Source: Myrica gale (Eukaryota; Streptophyta; Magnoliopsida; Fagales; Myricaceae). From it: a DNA stretch of 64,000 bases. Below are positions 1 through 12,870 of this stretch, piece by piece (position 1 is the stretch's first letter; every line of letters begins with the position of its first letter). Under the pieces are notes generated by a model. It saw only the letters and a list, made by a program, of their open reading frames with translations, made no database searches and was not told where the DNA came from. Made by a program: the position numbers and the translations under genes. The stretch spans positions 23,782,501-23,846,500 of the forward strand of contig OZ005618.1 in the NCBI GenBank assembly GCA_963930655.1, written 5' to 3'.

Positions 1-860
1 AATTTTGATTCTCAAAATGACATTGAACTCATAATTTTGGAGTACAAAGTATTTTTTTCCCTTAAAAATCGATTTATTAGTGAACAAATTTGGTGATTAA
101 GATTCATAAACATGTCCCAATTAAGTTCATCCCAAAAACAACTCGTATAATTTAAGTTCCTTCCTTGACAAGTTCTTAAGAGAGAGAGAGAGAGAGAGAG
201 GTGGTGGAGGCCCGTACCAAGGGAGGGAGGGAGAGAGGAGTAGGGTCCATTTTTCATAAATACAATTAGGTTTTTTTATTAACAAATAGCAATTTTCAAC
301 ATTATTAAAAACATTGCTTCTAGTCACAAACACTGATAATCCTCTATTGAAGATAATAAATTCTTCATAGAAGACAAAAATTTTATTAAATACAGCTAAA
401 AAAATTATTTTAACTTCCCAACTGTGATCTATGTGATATACATCGGGACAATAATTTAGTCTTAACATTTATAAACATAATATTGCTTGCGCACAAGAAG
501 ATCGTGGATGGTAAGATTTGGAGGCTTCATTAAAAAAAAAAATATTGTATCTCTAAACTATGAGGTTAATGTACAACTTTAATGACACAAATTACTAAAT
601 TAGTTACATTGAACACTAGAACTATTAAAATTTACCATTGTGAATCCTCGAATATGATTCGACTGTTAAAATCGTGTCATATGTATAATAAATAGATCAA
701 ATGACACGATTTTGATAGTCAAATCTTATCTAAAGATTCACATCGATGATTTTTAGTAGTTGTTCAATATGACAAACGAGGTAGTTTTGATTCTCAAAAT
801 AACATTGAACTCCTAAGTTGGGAGTACTACTATATATAGAGTTATTTTTTTTCTTAAAAG
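1..860. repeat. Direct repeat copies flanking a foldback sequence
   Basis: The sequence from position 3 (TTTTGATTCTCAAAATGACA) recurs at about 784 with small differences and continues to the MITE insertion point near 888. Between them, about 600-780 forms an imperfect hairpin (AATCGTGTCAT against ATGACACGATT). No coding capacity is seen. It looks like old MITE-derived DNA. Confidence 0.5.
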
Positions 861-887
861 TCGATTTATTAGTGAAGAAACTTAGTC

Positions 888-1093
888 TATGTTTGGTTTA
901 GGTCTTGAGATATGTTTTTGTTTTTTTTAAGTAGTGTAGATTCTCTTGGGATTGGTGAAAAGTGTGTTAAAAGTTGTTGGAATTTGTAAACATTTGTTGG
1001 GATGAGTGAAAAGGTATTAAAATTGATGAAAAAGTGAGTAGAAAATGTTTTAAAAATGTTTTGAGACATTAAACAAACATAGCCATAGTTATT
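888..1093. mobile_element. Tourist-like MITE, about 200 bp
   Basis: Inverted ends CTATGTTTGGTTTA and TTAAACAAACATAG enclose an AT-rich core. The insertion interrupts the second copy of a sequence that is uninterrupted at the start of the window (around 80-115). The comparison suggests a 3-bp TAG duplication. The exact boundary is uncertain by a few bases. Confidence 0.6.
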
Positions 1094-1115
1094 AAGATTC
1101 ATAAGTTTGTTTTAC

Positions 1116-2100
1116 TTGACTTCTCCACGAATTAGAACTTTCTATCAGTAAACAAAATTCTTATAAGCAAATGCATAACTAGTGCATGGGTGGTAGTGGG
1201 GGAGATTCTTCCTTAAATTCACTGGGAAAACTCGATGCAAAAGACCCGATGTGGGACCAAAGTCAAACAGCCGACGTTAACACCCAAACCGACTGCCGCG
1301 CTGGTAGATAAGATGGGACATTTTTGGGTGTACAGTTGTTTAGGGGGGGGTCATCACGTGGACCCCATATTAGATTGGTAATAACTCCAACCACCGTCCG
1401 TCCCATTTGGGGGAGCAAAATGGACGGTGGAGGTGTTGGTTCTGTGGGCCATTCCAGGCTGGAAAGATACCCTTTTTTGTGGGCCATTGTCAGTCTCCCC
1501 ACGTCTGCTCACCTCAGTTGAAACTCGTGGGCAATGTTTGACCTTCCCAAGCCTAAATTTCTTTCCTAAACGAGTTGATAAGTTTATGAATTTCATTTCA
1601 AAGCAAATTCTATTTTTTTGACTTATACTTTGAAAAAAGAAGAAGAAATTTTGGTTCAAATATATATTTAAAAATCAACATATATATATAATATTCTATA
1701 ATTAAAAGGAAAAAAAAGGATCAGATTGTTCGAGATTCACATATTTGATACCATACAATGTGATTTTCCCAATCTAAAACAACTCTTGCACTCTTGTTAA
1801 ACAATTTGTGATATGCACAATTCAAAGTTGTCATATTGTGATATTAGGATCATGAAGTTAAAACTAATCCAGATCCTCGCTGATTTTGAAATTTTTTATT
1901 ATTTTCTTAATCAAAATTTTGAATTAATTATGTATGCATTCTTAATTCATATAAGAGAAGATAAAAACCTAAGTTCTTCTATAGTTCAAGGGTAAGAAAA
2001 GAACATGTAGGGGCTTTCCCTAGATCTCGTATTTTTCAAGTAATGTATCAGCAATTTTGAATACATGATTTTTGTATATATTGATCGTTTTTTATTGTAT
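1116..2100. other. Spacer without a gene
   Basis: A GC-richer patch at about 1250-1540 contains an inverted word pair (CCACCGTCCGTCCCATTT against AAATGGACGGTGG). It may be a remnant related to the Mutator-type MITE at 3889. The rest is AT-rich with no gene. Confidence 0.5.
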
Positions 2101-2105
2101 TTAGG

Positions 2106-2281
2106 TTGTGTTTATGTTGAAATATTTTTGGTATTGAGTTTTGTGTTGGTATTGGGTTTAGTGAAAAAGTGAAAAGAGATAATTTTTTTATATTTTTTGT
2201 TGGGAGAGAGAGATTGTATTGTAGTATTTTATTAAGAGAGAGAATATTTTGAGTAAAATTGTGTTAGCAAAGGCAGCCTTG
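2106..2281. mobile_element. Tourist-like MITE, copy 1
   Basis: It begins TTA-GGTTGTGTTTATG and ends near GCAAAGGCAGCC. The body (TGTTGGTATTGGGTTTAGTG, then AGTATTTTATTA) is shared with a second copy at 6122-6312. The terminal 3-bp duplication is imperfect (TTA/TTG). Confidence 0.6.
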
Positions 2282-2283
2282 GT

Positions 2284-3879
2284 AAATGGAATAGACTCCC
2301 CATTATTATAGTTTTTAGCAAAAATACTTCACGCATTTCTCTTACCATAAATATTCTCCCTCCTCTTACCCTCTCTCCTCACAACCGATCCCTAAGAAGG
2401 ATCAAAAGCAGCCAAATACTGTGATACAAAAGAACAAAAAAGAAGAGTTGACGTCTATCTGCAAAGTGGGATATTGGGGAAGTGCATTACTAAAAGACGA
2501 GCAAAATCCAGCAAACGTCAAGATAATCAACGCTGACTTTGTGCACTACAAACCACCATAAAAGAAAAGAGTGTGGAAAGAATGGCGCCTGCAGCACATG
2601 CGCGCAGCTGACTTTTACTCGCTACTATATGCATATTTCGTGCAGCACAAAACGAGTCGGGACTACCCAGCAAGGTCAAGTCTGTTACAGTACTACAATA
2701 CAAATCCATACAGACGCACGCACAGACCCGGCGGTGCCGCTTAATTCATATAAGATGTAAACGCGTTTTCGTGTGTTTCCGAGAGATTTCGCAGTAAATG
2801 AGAGCTCACATCTAGACACGCACCTCCAGCTGTCTCTGGTATTTATTTAATGAGCCAGTGTACTGCTCTCCAGCCATGGTGGTCGTGCCGGTTACTGAAC
2901 TTTCTTGGGAGTTTGATTCTTTCATCCCTTCTACAACACCCTTTGCTACTAAGTCCTCACCAACCCCACCTCCACTTGAAGAAAAAAAAAAAAGAGAGGA
3001 AAGAACAGAACGTTAAAAATGGTTATGGTTGGAAAATAAATGAACCTTCTAAAACACGCACATCCAATTCAAATCAAAGTCATGGGCTTTGGCACTCAAT
3101 TAATTCCTCTCTTTTTTTCCCTTTGAAAAATTACAGAAGATAACCTGAGACCATGAACCATTACAACTTTGAAATCTGCATTTTTTGCCCAAGAACTCGT
3201 TTTTTTGAGCTTTTTGGAAAAATTCTGATGTGTTTTGAGTTGGGTTTACATATCCGACGTCCAAGTTTTTTATCTCTTACCTTCTTTTTTCTGGTGTACC
3301 TGTTTGAATGCAGGCATATCAGATTGGCCGGTTTGAGAGCATTTATTCTTCAAACTCTCCACCTTTTTATTTGATTCTAAGAACTCCAACAAAGAATGTG
3401 TGGTGCACATTTCCCATTCAAACTTCTGCAGTCTACGTAATGAACTCAAAATTGGTAGTAAAGTGAGATACCCTATAGATATCATCTCAGAATATAATAA
3501 AATAACTTGAGATGATATTCCCTGTGGGTGGCTCAGTGGCTGTGAATGTGATATCATTGATCGCATCGTTTGAGTTCCTTATAACTTGTACGTAAAATTA
3601 ATGTGATTGGAGGAGACCAACAAATCTGTCAAAACAAAAAACGCTAATATTTGGATGAAAGTTTACACAGAGGCCGACTGGCAAGGGGGATTTGCTTGTC
3701 GAACTGTTTGGTATGTTTGTATCAGTAATACCAGGCAGGACCACGTGGTTAAAGACCCAGTTGACACGTGGGAAATTCGTGGTACGGTTCTAAGTACCCA
3801 TGATCTCTCATTTGCATGGAGATCTGAAATGACAGTTGGAGGTGACGATTATGGTGCGATTTCTTCTGATTTTCAGGCA
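2284..3879. other. Spacer without a gene
   Basis: Short open readings occur on both strands, but none shows a family motif or splice context. The CACGTGG word near 3740 is a G-box-like sequence with no obvious gene to serve. Confidence 0.5.
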
Positions 3880-3888
3880 TATTTTATT

Positions 3889-4068
3889 GAGTTCGGATTC
3901 CATCCGAACTCTCCCCCCTCCGACCGTCCGACTGGATGGAAGTCGGACATCAGACGGTGGGGAGCGGGCAGGATGTGGGTCCCGCACGGGACCCACGGGC
4001 AGCCCGAACAGCTCCTGCCCGCGCCTCCCCACCGTCGGACGGAGAGGAGTCGGATGGAATCCGACTCC
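3889..4068. mobile_element. GC-rich Mutator-type MITE, 180 bp
   Basis: A 9-bp duplication TATTTTATT flanks it exactly (3880-3888 and 4069-4077), as in Mutator-like elements. The termini are inverted repeats, and each contains its own palindrome (TCGGATTCCATCCGA type). Further inverted blocks (GGTGGGGAGCGGGCAGGA against its complement) extend toward the middle. The GC content is far above the flanking DNA. The open readings through it are by-products of the palindrome, so I do not call a gene. Confidence 0.88.
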
Positions 4069-4077
4069 TATTTTATT

Positions 4078-6116
4078 CCTTCTGGAGACGACTAAAATTA
4101 TAAACAGGGAACCAGTTAGAGAGAGAGAAAGAAAGAGCTGTGATGTGGTTGACTGTGTGCGGTTCAAACAAAGCAACTGCTCTGGGAACGAGGTTTCTTC
4201 CTGAACTGACTCATTTATGAACCACGTTGGCAAAAGTTCTTTTAAGAAGGATTGTTTATTCATTTTACAGGTCATTTTTCTGGGTTCAAGATCAGCCTGT
4301 TGCGATTCTTGGATTCCAGATCTTTCATGGAAATCGAGAGAGATAAAAAAGGATTTCTCAGATGTTAATGTCAAAAAGTTCAGTGGGATTAGGGCATAAA
4401 CTCTTTAGTATATTATGTGCTTTTGCTGTATACTACTTTCCGACACTAGCAATAATTTTTTATATGCAAATGGGCATGAAGCTGTCTAAATAAGATCCTT
4501 TTCGGTGAGGATTGAAAAGATGGTGATCAATCAAATTCAAAAACTTATTGATAAAAGGGCTTCAAGTGTAAAATACTCTTAAAAGCAGCTGCTCTTTTTT
4601 TCTTTCTTGTTGAATATTTTGGACCTTTTTTATTTTGGGGAGAACCTTCTACATGCATGTATCATCTGGTTGAAAAAATAGTTTCCACTGGTAGATAGGT
4701 AGATATTAAGAGTACTTTTTTCTATTTTTTTACCCTATAATTCAAGGAAAGAGGTCTTCTCACACGCAAAAAGCAAAAGAAAATAGATACACAAGAAGAA
4801 AAGAAAAAAGAAATTCATAGAGACTGAAAAGAAAGAGCTAGAAAGCACCTGCCTCAGCACTCTCCCAGATATGCCAATGGCACTCTGCCCAGTCATAAAA
4901 AATCAAAGCATCAAGCTGCCCTACCTTTTCGAAGTGATTATCCTATTCACCAATTTCACTTAACCAATTAAAAGTATATCATCCTCATCTATATATCTTT
5001 GTGCCTAACATAAAGTTCTAGATGATACACATCACCATATATTTGGAACCTTAGTGAGGAATAAATTAAAAGGCAGAGCAAATTATACACACCCAACACA
5101 CATGCACAATCCTATAAAATTAAGACAATGCAAATTATACACACTCCCAACATACATGCACAATCCTTCTTGAATCAGACAGATATAGCATTAATGCATA
5201 TAAATATTGGCTTGGACAGATCATATTTTGGCATTTAAGTGTCACCACAAGCTTAAATGATTCTTCATAGGTCTGTGCTTATTAAACTTGAGATAACGTT
5301 TAGACTTTTAAAGGACTTTTTGCTGTTATTAACCCATGATCAAAGGCCATCAGCCAGGCCTTTCACTTTCCCAAATGTTTGTATTAATTAAGCTCGACCA
5401 ACTCATGTCCATCCAAAAGAGTCCACTTGTGCCTCTACATCATCAATGATCTAATCCGACCGCTTGCCTACTAATTAGCTTCCTCAAATGAACCCCCTCC
5501 AACAAGTTTTATAACCCATCCAATACGTTACCCGGGATTTGTCCAAATTATAGGCTTGGGAGCCAAGTTGCGTCACTCCTTGGGAACCGAGTGAATGCGG
5601 GGGAATTACCGGATGACATCAGCGCTGGCGATTATGAATAAGTCAAATCACACTTGTTTTTTAAATAGCTATGACTTCTTGTGGGAAACTGACTTCTAGG
5701 AGAGTAAGAGGTTGTTCGATTTATGTGTTTTTTTGATTTTTTTTTTTGTGTTTTGAGAATATTTAAGTGATGTTAATTTTATCAGTATGTTCGTTGTAGT
5801 TATTTTTATGGGGTATTAAAAATAATTTTTTGTTGTAGAATTTTTTGTATTATGAGAATTCAAAAAACTCCTGAGAACACTTGTTAACCAAAGAGCTTCT
5901 AAGAGTTTTCCAAAAAAATTGTGTATAAATTCCTCACTTTGCTGAAAACTGAAGAGTACAAGCACAGAGCTTATATCAAATTGCCCATTTCACATTACTG
6001 CACAATCCGAGTGTTTTCCTTTTTCCCTTTTGTAATAGAAATAAAAATTGACCTTAATATGAAGTCAAATCTTGCCAAGCTTAGAACTCGTACGATTCGT
6101 TGATGATAAAGAACAC
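4078..6116. other. Spacer without a gene
   Basis: AT-rich spacer. One short direct repeat is visible (GCAAATTATACACAC followed by ATGCACAATCC, at about 5077 and 5129). A T-rich stretch at about 5700-5900 may be another decayed MITE. No coding capacity is seen. Confidence 0.6.
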
Positions 6117-6121
6117 TTAGG

Positions 6122-6312
6122 TTGTGTTTGTGTTGTAATATTTTTTGTATGTGAATATGTGTTGGTATTGGGTTTAGTGAAAAGGTGAAGAGAGAGGTAA
6201 TTTTTTATAGTTTTTGTAATTTTTTATATTTTTATGGAAGATAGATTATATTGAAGTATTTTATTAGGAGAGATAAAATTTTGAAGAAGATTAACTTTGC
6301 AAACGCAACCTT
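6122..6312. mobile_element. Tourist-like MITE, copy 2
   Basis: GGTTGTGTTTG at the left is answered by CAAACGCAACC at the right, flanked by TTA on both sides. This fits PIF/Harbinger-derived Tourist MITEs. It is clearly related to the copy at 2106-2281. Confidence 0.68.
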
Positions 6313-6729
6313 AAAAAAACAACAAGAAAAACAAAAGATAAAAAGAAACAGTGGAAAAGATATTTTTATTTTGCATATAGGAAGTCGAAAAATGGTAAAT
6401 ATGGTCGTGGGCTTCCAAATTACGTCCTTCAATTAGTCCTCCCCACGTGGTTGGAAACTCAACTCAGCCCTCGGTTCAAAAAGAGAAAAAAAGAAAAAGG
6501 AAAAAAGACCGTCTCTGTCTCTCTCTGTTCTGCATACTATATAATAAACACAAACAGCGGCCGAGGTTAGCAACTTCAAGTTTCAGCTTTGAAAGTGCAA
6601 GCGTTGTATAGAAAGAGAGAGGTAAAAGAGAAACAATCCCAAATAAAATCCTCACCCACCCATCATATTCGGAGTTCTTTTCCATTATTACACACATTTG
6701 TTGGTTCACTGACTGATCCTTAATTGAAG

Positions 6730-7511
6730 GTACAGCCTCGTAGTATCTTTTTTTTTTCTTGGTACCTCGTAGTATCTTTTAGTTCTAAAGCTCTTTGCTT
6801 TTATATTGTTCTGTTTTGCATGTTTTTCTTCTTGTGTCTGTTTCCTAGTGTATAGAGGCGACCTACAGAATGGTTTTCGTTTGTATCTCTGCATTTGTAG
6901 TCGTTCTTGTGCTATTCGAATGAAATGCGTGTTCTGGGTTCGTGGAATTGGATCTTGATAGCATATACGCGTCTCCTTTCATCAGATTTTTCCCTTCAGA
7001 AATGGGTTTTGGAAGATATTGTCAGATCATGTAGCGTATTTTTTTCTTTATTGTGAATGAGTCCACGACAGTGCCTTTTTTTTTGGCTTGAAACATATTT
7101 TTTGGTTTCTTTGTTTTTCAGATCCATGGTCTTCTCTAAGGGGTAGATAAACTGCTTATTTTTTGGTTTGCAAGACAATGGATTGCTTGGCATCCATAGT
7201 TTTATCAATCATTGATATTTCTACCATATCGAAGGTGCCATTAAGATAGAGTGGGAATTTTTCCCGTTTCAGTCCCTTACTTTTAAACCCATTTGTTTGG
7301 CACACGTTTGCGGTCATTGGTTATCATTTCCGTAGTTTTTGTTGATCTAAAGTCATATTTTGATAATCTTTTAAAGATTGCTCTGGTTTCTGAAATGGAA
7401 AAGATTCGCGGTTCAGATTGAAACAGCTTTCTATAATACTTTCTGTGATATGTTTGCCACATATGATCAATGCACGTCCACTCACATCTATGCATTTGTC
7501 TTGTCTTGCAG
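6730..7511 (+). other. Probable 5'-UTR intron of the IQM gene
   Basis: A donor (GAAG before GTACAG) and an acceptor (CTTGCAG before GAATTTGAG) bracket a T-rich stretch. It ends 41 nt before the ATG at 7553. The T-rich composition and position fit a leader intron, common in plant genes. The transcription start is probably in the CT-rich 6500-6700 region. This is inferred from splice-site appearance only. Confidence 0.5.
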
Positions 7512-7552
7512 GAATTTGAGTTTATTACTACTGAAAAACCTGTCCCTGTCAA

Positions 7553-10037
7553 ATGGGGACTTCTTTTTCCTGCCCATTTGCTAAATACAGTGATATGGAA
7601 AATGTCTTAGAATCTATTATGGTGAAGTCCATCAGCTTTGGGGATGATGGAGTGAAAACCCCAGTTCGATACGTCAGTTTCAAGAGTAAAGATTCAGAAC
7701 CCACCATCTTTAAATCCTTAGGTTCTGGAAGGATGACAATAGAAGCATCTGTGAGCTTTAAAAGTAGAGAATTGGAGAAAATGGTCCCTGTCATGGCTCC
7801 TTCAGTAGACAAAGAAAATAATGTGCCTGTGAAGTCGAACAGCCAACAAAACGAAGTCATGGATAATCAAGCCCCAACTTCAGATGGTCATGTGGCCGCT
7901 GTAAAGTTGCAAAAAGTGTACAAAAGCTTTCGGACCAGAAGAAAGCTGGCAGATTGTGCAGTTCTAGTTGAAAAGAGCTGGTATAAACCTACTAACATGC
8001 CCCAACACTGTCCTTTTGTACAACATTCTGATGTGTTCCCGTTTTGTGCTAATGCAACTATATGTCTTAACTATAGGTGGAAGCTCTTAGATTTTGCTGA
8101 ACTCAAGAGAAGCTCTATATCATTTTTCGATATTGAGAAGCACGAAACCGCCATTTCACGATGGTCCAGAGCAAGAACCAGAGCGGCCAAGGTTGGGAAA
8201 GGTTTATCAAAGAATGACAAAGCTCAAAAACTTGCTTTACAACACTGGCTTGAGGCTGTAAGTCAATTTACCTGGATAAAAAATTTAGACAAGACTTTCT
8301 CTGTTTCCTCTCTTTATTCCTCAGCCTTACTGATTTTTCTTTCAAAACAGATTGATCCACGACACCGATATGGACATAACTTACACCTTTACTATGATAA
8401 ATGGCTTCATTCTCAGAGTAAAGAACCCTTCTTCTACTGGTAATATTTTCTCAACAATTTTTTTTTTGTTTCCTACTAAGAATTTGATTCCAATGTCAAA
8501 AGTTTGGATTTTAATGTAAGTACTCCGGTTTTGGAAATGTAGGTTGGATATAGGAGAAGGGAAGGAAATAAATCTTGTTGAGAAATGCCCTCGATCAAAA
8601 CTTCAGCAGCAGTGTATCAAGTATTTGGGTCCGGTAAGCCTTAAGTTCTTTATTTTATCTTCCTTTTATTTCGCTCTGTTTTCGGCATGTTAAGTAATAC
8701 TTATTCTTCTTTTATCTTTTAATATGCTATAGATGGAAAGGTTGGCCTATGAAGTTGTTGTGGAGGATGGAAAGTTCTTCTACAAGCAATCAGGGGAGCT
8801 GCTTGACACCACTGGAGAAGCCAAGGATGCTAAGTGGATTTTTGTCCTAAGCACATCTACCTCGTTGTATGTTGGCAAGAAGAAGAAAGGTAGTTTCCAG
8901 CATTCTAGCTTCTTGGCGGGAGGAGCTACATCTGCTGCTGGGAGATTAGTTATTGAAAAAGGCATCCTAAAGGTACCACCTACTGCATTACAGTTCATAG
9001 AAATAATACTGAGAAAAACAAATGAAGAAAGTTTCCTAATAACAAAACTAAAAGAAGAGTAGTTTCTTCCTAGTTTTCATTATCGGCACAGTTTTGTAAT
9101 AATGATTTCTGCTACTTTTCATCAGGCAGTTTGGCCTCACAGTGGTCATTATCGGCCTACAGAAGAAAATTTTAAGGACTTCGTCGCCTTCCTCAAAGAG
9201 AACAACGTTGATCTCACTGATGTTCAGATGAGTCCAGTTGATGAGGACGATGTGTCTCTTAGCAAGCAGAGAAGCAGTATTCATCGGAGAAGCTCATCTG
9301 AAGAGGACTTGACTCAAAAGTTGAGTGGCTCAGAGACTGAAGACGTGACTCAAGAGCAAAGTGATTTAATCGAAGAAGAAACTGCCACTACATTAGAACT
9401 GCCCAGATCAAGCCGGTTGCATTCTCTGAATGAGAAATTGGTTAACCTTGAAATACCAAATATGAACGGATTCTATGAGAGGTTAGACAGCGAAAATAGA
9501 GACATTGGACCAAGTTGTGAGAGCTTACCTGTACAGTTTCCGGTGGACGGTTATGAAACAGCAGAAGAATCATTCCCTTCTGAACAGGATTGCATGGTTC
9601 CAAGCGAGAACTTGTTTAGCGAACAGCCTGAAGATAGTGAAGTAGAATTCATTCCTCAAGGGTCCATTCTCGAAAGGATTAATTCACATAAAGGAATGAA
9701 TTCATATCAATTAGGGAAGCAGTTGTCTTGCAAATGGACGACTGGAGCTGGACCTCGCATTGGCTGTGTAAAGGACTATCCCTCAAAACTCCGTGTCCAA
9801 GCTTTGGAGCAACTGGACTTGTCTCCAAGAAGTGCTGCCCGTTCTAAATCCTATTTGTCTCCTCGTCTCACTAAAGGGATGAGCCCAAGGGTGTCTACAC
9901 CAGCAAGTGTTGGTGGAGAAACGCCACCAACGGCGCCTGCACTCGAGAAAGGAGCTTTCTCACAACGAATCAATCACCATTCGAGACCACAGTCCTCCCC
10001 ACTGGTTAAGAGGGACATCAGTTCCTGCAAGTGCTAA
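7553..10037 (+). CDS. IQM-family calmodulin-binding protein, six coding exons
   Basis: Coding exons by GT-AG sites are 7553-7980, 8077-8257, 8351-8439, 8543-8633, 8733-8972 and 9126-10037; they sum to 1941 nt and give 646 aa in one frame. An IQ motif ([14 protein letters not shown]) lies near residues 118-132. It is followed by the conserved IQM core ([19 protein letters not shown], then [34 protein letters not shown] and [22 protein letters not shown]). The C-terminal third is acidic and Ser-rich and ends with the family block [22 protein letters not shown] near residue 560. IQM proteins bind calmodulin independently of calcium; Arabidopsis IQM1 interacts with catalase 2 and acts in stomatal and stress responses. 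That role is family knowledge and is not shown here. No lesions seen. Which IQM paralogue it is cannot be told; the length is closest to the longer members. Confidence 0.93.
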
Positions 10038-11188
10038 CTTATTTTGAGGGAAAACAGATTCCTTGATTAATCAATTCTTTCTAAGTAGATTGATCTATTC
10101 TTTTATGTGAATAGAAAAGAATACATAGGAATTCTTTTTCATTCTTTTAATTTTCAAAAGGGCGTATACAATTTTTGTATGTTCATCTTGTGCAATAGAA
10201 AATCAAAATTGTACAATGTTGTGGGTTTATGCCCTTTGAGGACTGAATGCAGATAATTGCCAGGACTAATTGGTCCTCTTGCAAGTACAATATCTATCTG
10301 ATCAGGTAATTCTCAATATTTTAATAAATTTTTGCTTTCTCTTCTCAACAGTCTGCTATGTTTTCTAGCGTTGCATCATGAATGGGATTCCAATGATTTC
10401 CATGGATTCCACTGAGGTTTCAAAACGTAAACTGGAAGAGACCCCTCATGTGTAGGCCCGCCAAACAACACCGACTGAAATGCTGGACATAATAGGAAGC
10501 TACTCAGCTTACAAACACACTAATAGCAACAGATGCTTGAATCGAAGTTCTAAGGTGGTGCTTGTTTTGATTAGTCTTGCGCAGGTGCACGTTGGCCTGA
10601 TATACTGGACCACCGGGATCCTCTACAATTTTCTATCCAAATTGTTCAGTATAATTTAGAGAGAGATGTGGACCCCACTTGGAGCTCGTACTATCCGCCA
10701 TGAACAACAGTGTTGTTTCTATTTCTCTCCAAAATTCGAAATTTCATCTTCAAAGCTATTTAACAAAGTTAGGGAACTTTTATAAATGTGATTTTGTTGA
10801 ACAAATCAAATGCTCCAGTCGTAAAGGTGAAGCTTTTAGCTTGGGTGAGAAGCTACGTTTTGGAAACCGAGTAAAGGGTTTACAAAGTGTCAATATTCAT
10901 CTCGTCATACCGCGTGTGGTGAGGGTAGGTAGGGAACTAAATTCGAAATTTAATGCATATGGTCCGTATTGAAGACTTTGACATATCTATTATCTACATG
11001 ACCACCCGAGACAAAAGTTTGTTTTATTATAAAGTCTGATTTCATGGAAGTTGTCAACTTCAGTGGGGCCAAAAGGATTTCAATAACTTGGTGAGAAAGA
11101 CCCAGAGCAACTTGACAACTTCAGTGGGTGCAGTAGCTTTCGGTGCCACGTTAGTGTAACTTCAAAAAGCTTAAAATTCCTTCTTGCT
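10038..11188. other. 3' flank of the IQM gene and spacer
   Basis: The IQM 3' UTR probably occupies the first few hundred bases (T-rich, with AATAAA-like words near 10320). A 97-codon open reading at 10679 has no recognisable domain and is not called. Confidence 0.5.
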
Positions 11189-11193
11189 GTCTT

Positions 11194-11719
11194 TGTTGGA
11201 AAAAGTAGGATTACCTACTTGCGGAATAACGTGAGAAAATAAATAAAGAAGAGCAAGAATAATGACACAAATATTTACGCGGTTTTTTCAATGTGAGATA
11301 CGTCTACAGAGTTGCAGAAGTTTTACTATATTAGTACAAAATACAAGAAGACAACCGTGATACATAAGAAAGCGGCGCAAAAGAGACAAAGCTTACATAA
11401 ATATTAAAAAAACCGTAACCCAAGGTGCTACATATATAGGACTAGGGGCGCCGCCTGACCAAAAATACCTCGGGCATATAAGACATCCCGGGTTATCGCA
11501 GCGCCTGGAGGTTAGCCGGGTATACCGGGCTTGCCAAACTTGTCCCCGGTCATCCCGGGCATACAGGCATATTGATCTTCCCTGTCTTACCGAGCTTGTC
11601 CTCAGGCACCCTATCAGCCCGGGCCTTCATGTCTCCCCTATCTTAAATCGTACACGCTCTTAACGGGTTGAGTACTGTCCAGATTGGATATGGTAAACCA
11701 AGCTCCACATAGCCTAACA
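11194..11719. mobile_element. Solo LTR, about 526 bp, probably copia-type
   Basis: It starts TGTTGG and ends CTAACA, with the 5-bp duplication GTCTT on both sides (11189-11193 and 11720-11724). There is no primer-binding site or second LTR next to it, so it is a solo LTR left by recombination. The stretch near TTTACGCGG with the following GAGATACG resembles copia LTRs, which is a loose assignment. The intact target duplication argues against great age. Confidence 0.8.
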
Positions 11720-12309
11720 GTCTTTAGGGACAGAGGAAGCAGATGTCTGTAGTGGGATGATTGGATTGCATGTTGCTAAGAAAGAAAAAAAAAACACAAC
11801 AGGGTCAAGTTACCAGCAGAAACAGTGCCCGAACCAGTGGCAGAGAGCTCCATTTTAGTGTTTTCAGAAAATCCCTTTATGCCTTTTTTTTTTGGTTATC
11901 CTAATCAAACAATTCAATGATTGAAGAGTTTACTTCAAGGAGGATTAAAGCATCTACCAGTTTCTTGCTATTTAATTTTCTATTTCTATTATGATTTTCT
12001 GTTTACTTTAAGGGACCTACAAAAAAAGAAAAGAAAAGAAGGAATCGCCCTTGTCCAAAACGAGCATGACATGCCATTTGAATCACGACGCCCCCCTCCG
12101 CAGACAACTTCTTGTAGCATTTGAATTCTTAATGCACTCTGCTTGACTGTAAGGTTTTGGTGCTTGTGCTTTTACCCATTCTATTTTATGGCCTCTACAG
12201 CAGCAGGGGAGGTAGTGTTTTCTTGAATAGTTCTAGGCCCAAAAGATTGAACACTCTCTACGCTGCCTTATCAAATACCAGTACATAGAGGAATGGAAGC
12301 ATCAGGAAA

Positions 12310-12525
12310 GATTTGAGGGTTTTATTTGGATACGTTTGATGGTGAAAATTTTGGATATTGGAGTTTGGGAAATATTATAAAGTAAAAATATGTCATGAGA
12401 ATTGGTGAAAAAATAAAGAGAGAAGATTTTTAATAAATATTATAATAATAATAAATTATGTGATGAATTTTTTATGATTAAACCTAAATTTTTGGGCCCA
12501 AATATTTGAGCCCCAAACATGCCCT
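12310..12525. mobile_element. Possible AT-rich MITE
   Basis: The segment from GTTTTATTTGGATACG to about CCAAACATGCCC has loosely inverted GTTTGG/CCAAAC ends and an AT-only core with no coding capacity. It resembles other MITEs here, but no target duplication was confirmed. Confidence 0.3.
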
Positions 12526-12870
12526 ATGTGCAGTGGCTGGTGAGTTTTCTAGTCGTCTTTGTTGAAAAATAAAAAGACCAATTTCCGGAATTCCTAGTAA
12601 TGGATGTTTAAAAAGTGAAGTAAACATCTTAATTATGCAAGCAAACCTAAAAGTGACCACATACGCACAACAAAACAGAAAGGAAGAAGAGCAAAGAGTA
12701 ATGAAATGGGAACAAAATTCCTTTCGCATTTTAAATAGCTTCTTTGTCTATTTGTAAGAACATGTATGGGCAAGTTCCATTAACCTTTACTGTACATATA
12801 TTAAGCTGATTCCATATTTTACACTATCAAAGATTGTATTTTACGGCCAAACAGAAAGTTGAGATTAATC

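Noticed and set aside
3607-4374. Overlapping long readings on both strands
   Set aside because: They run through the palindromic Mutator-type MITE, whose GC-rich arms create open frames on both strands.
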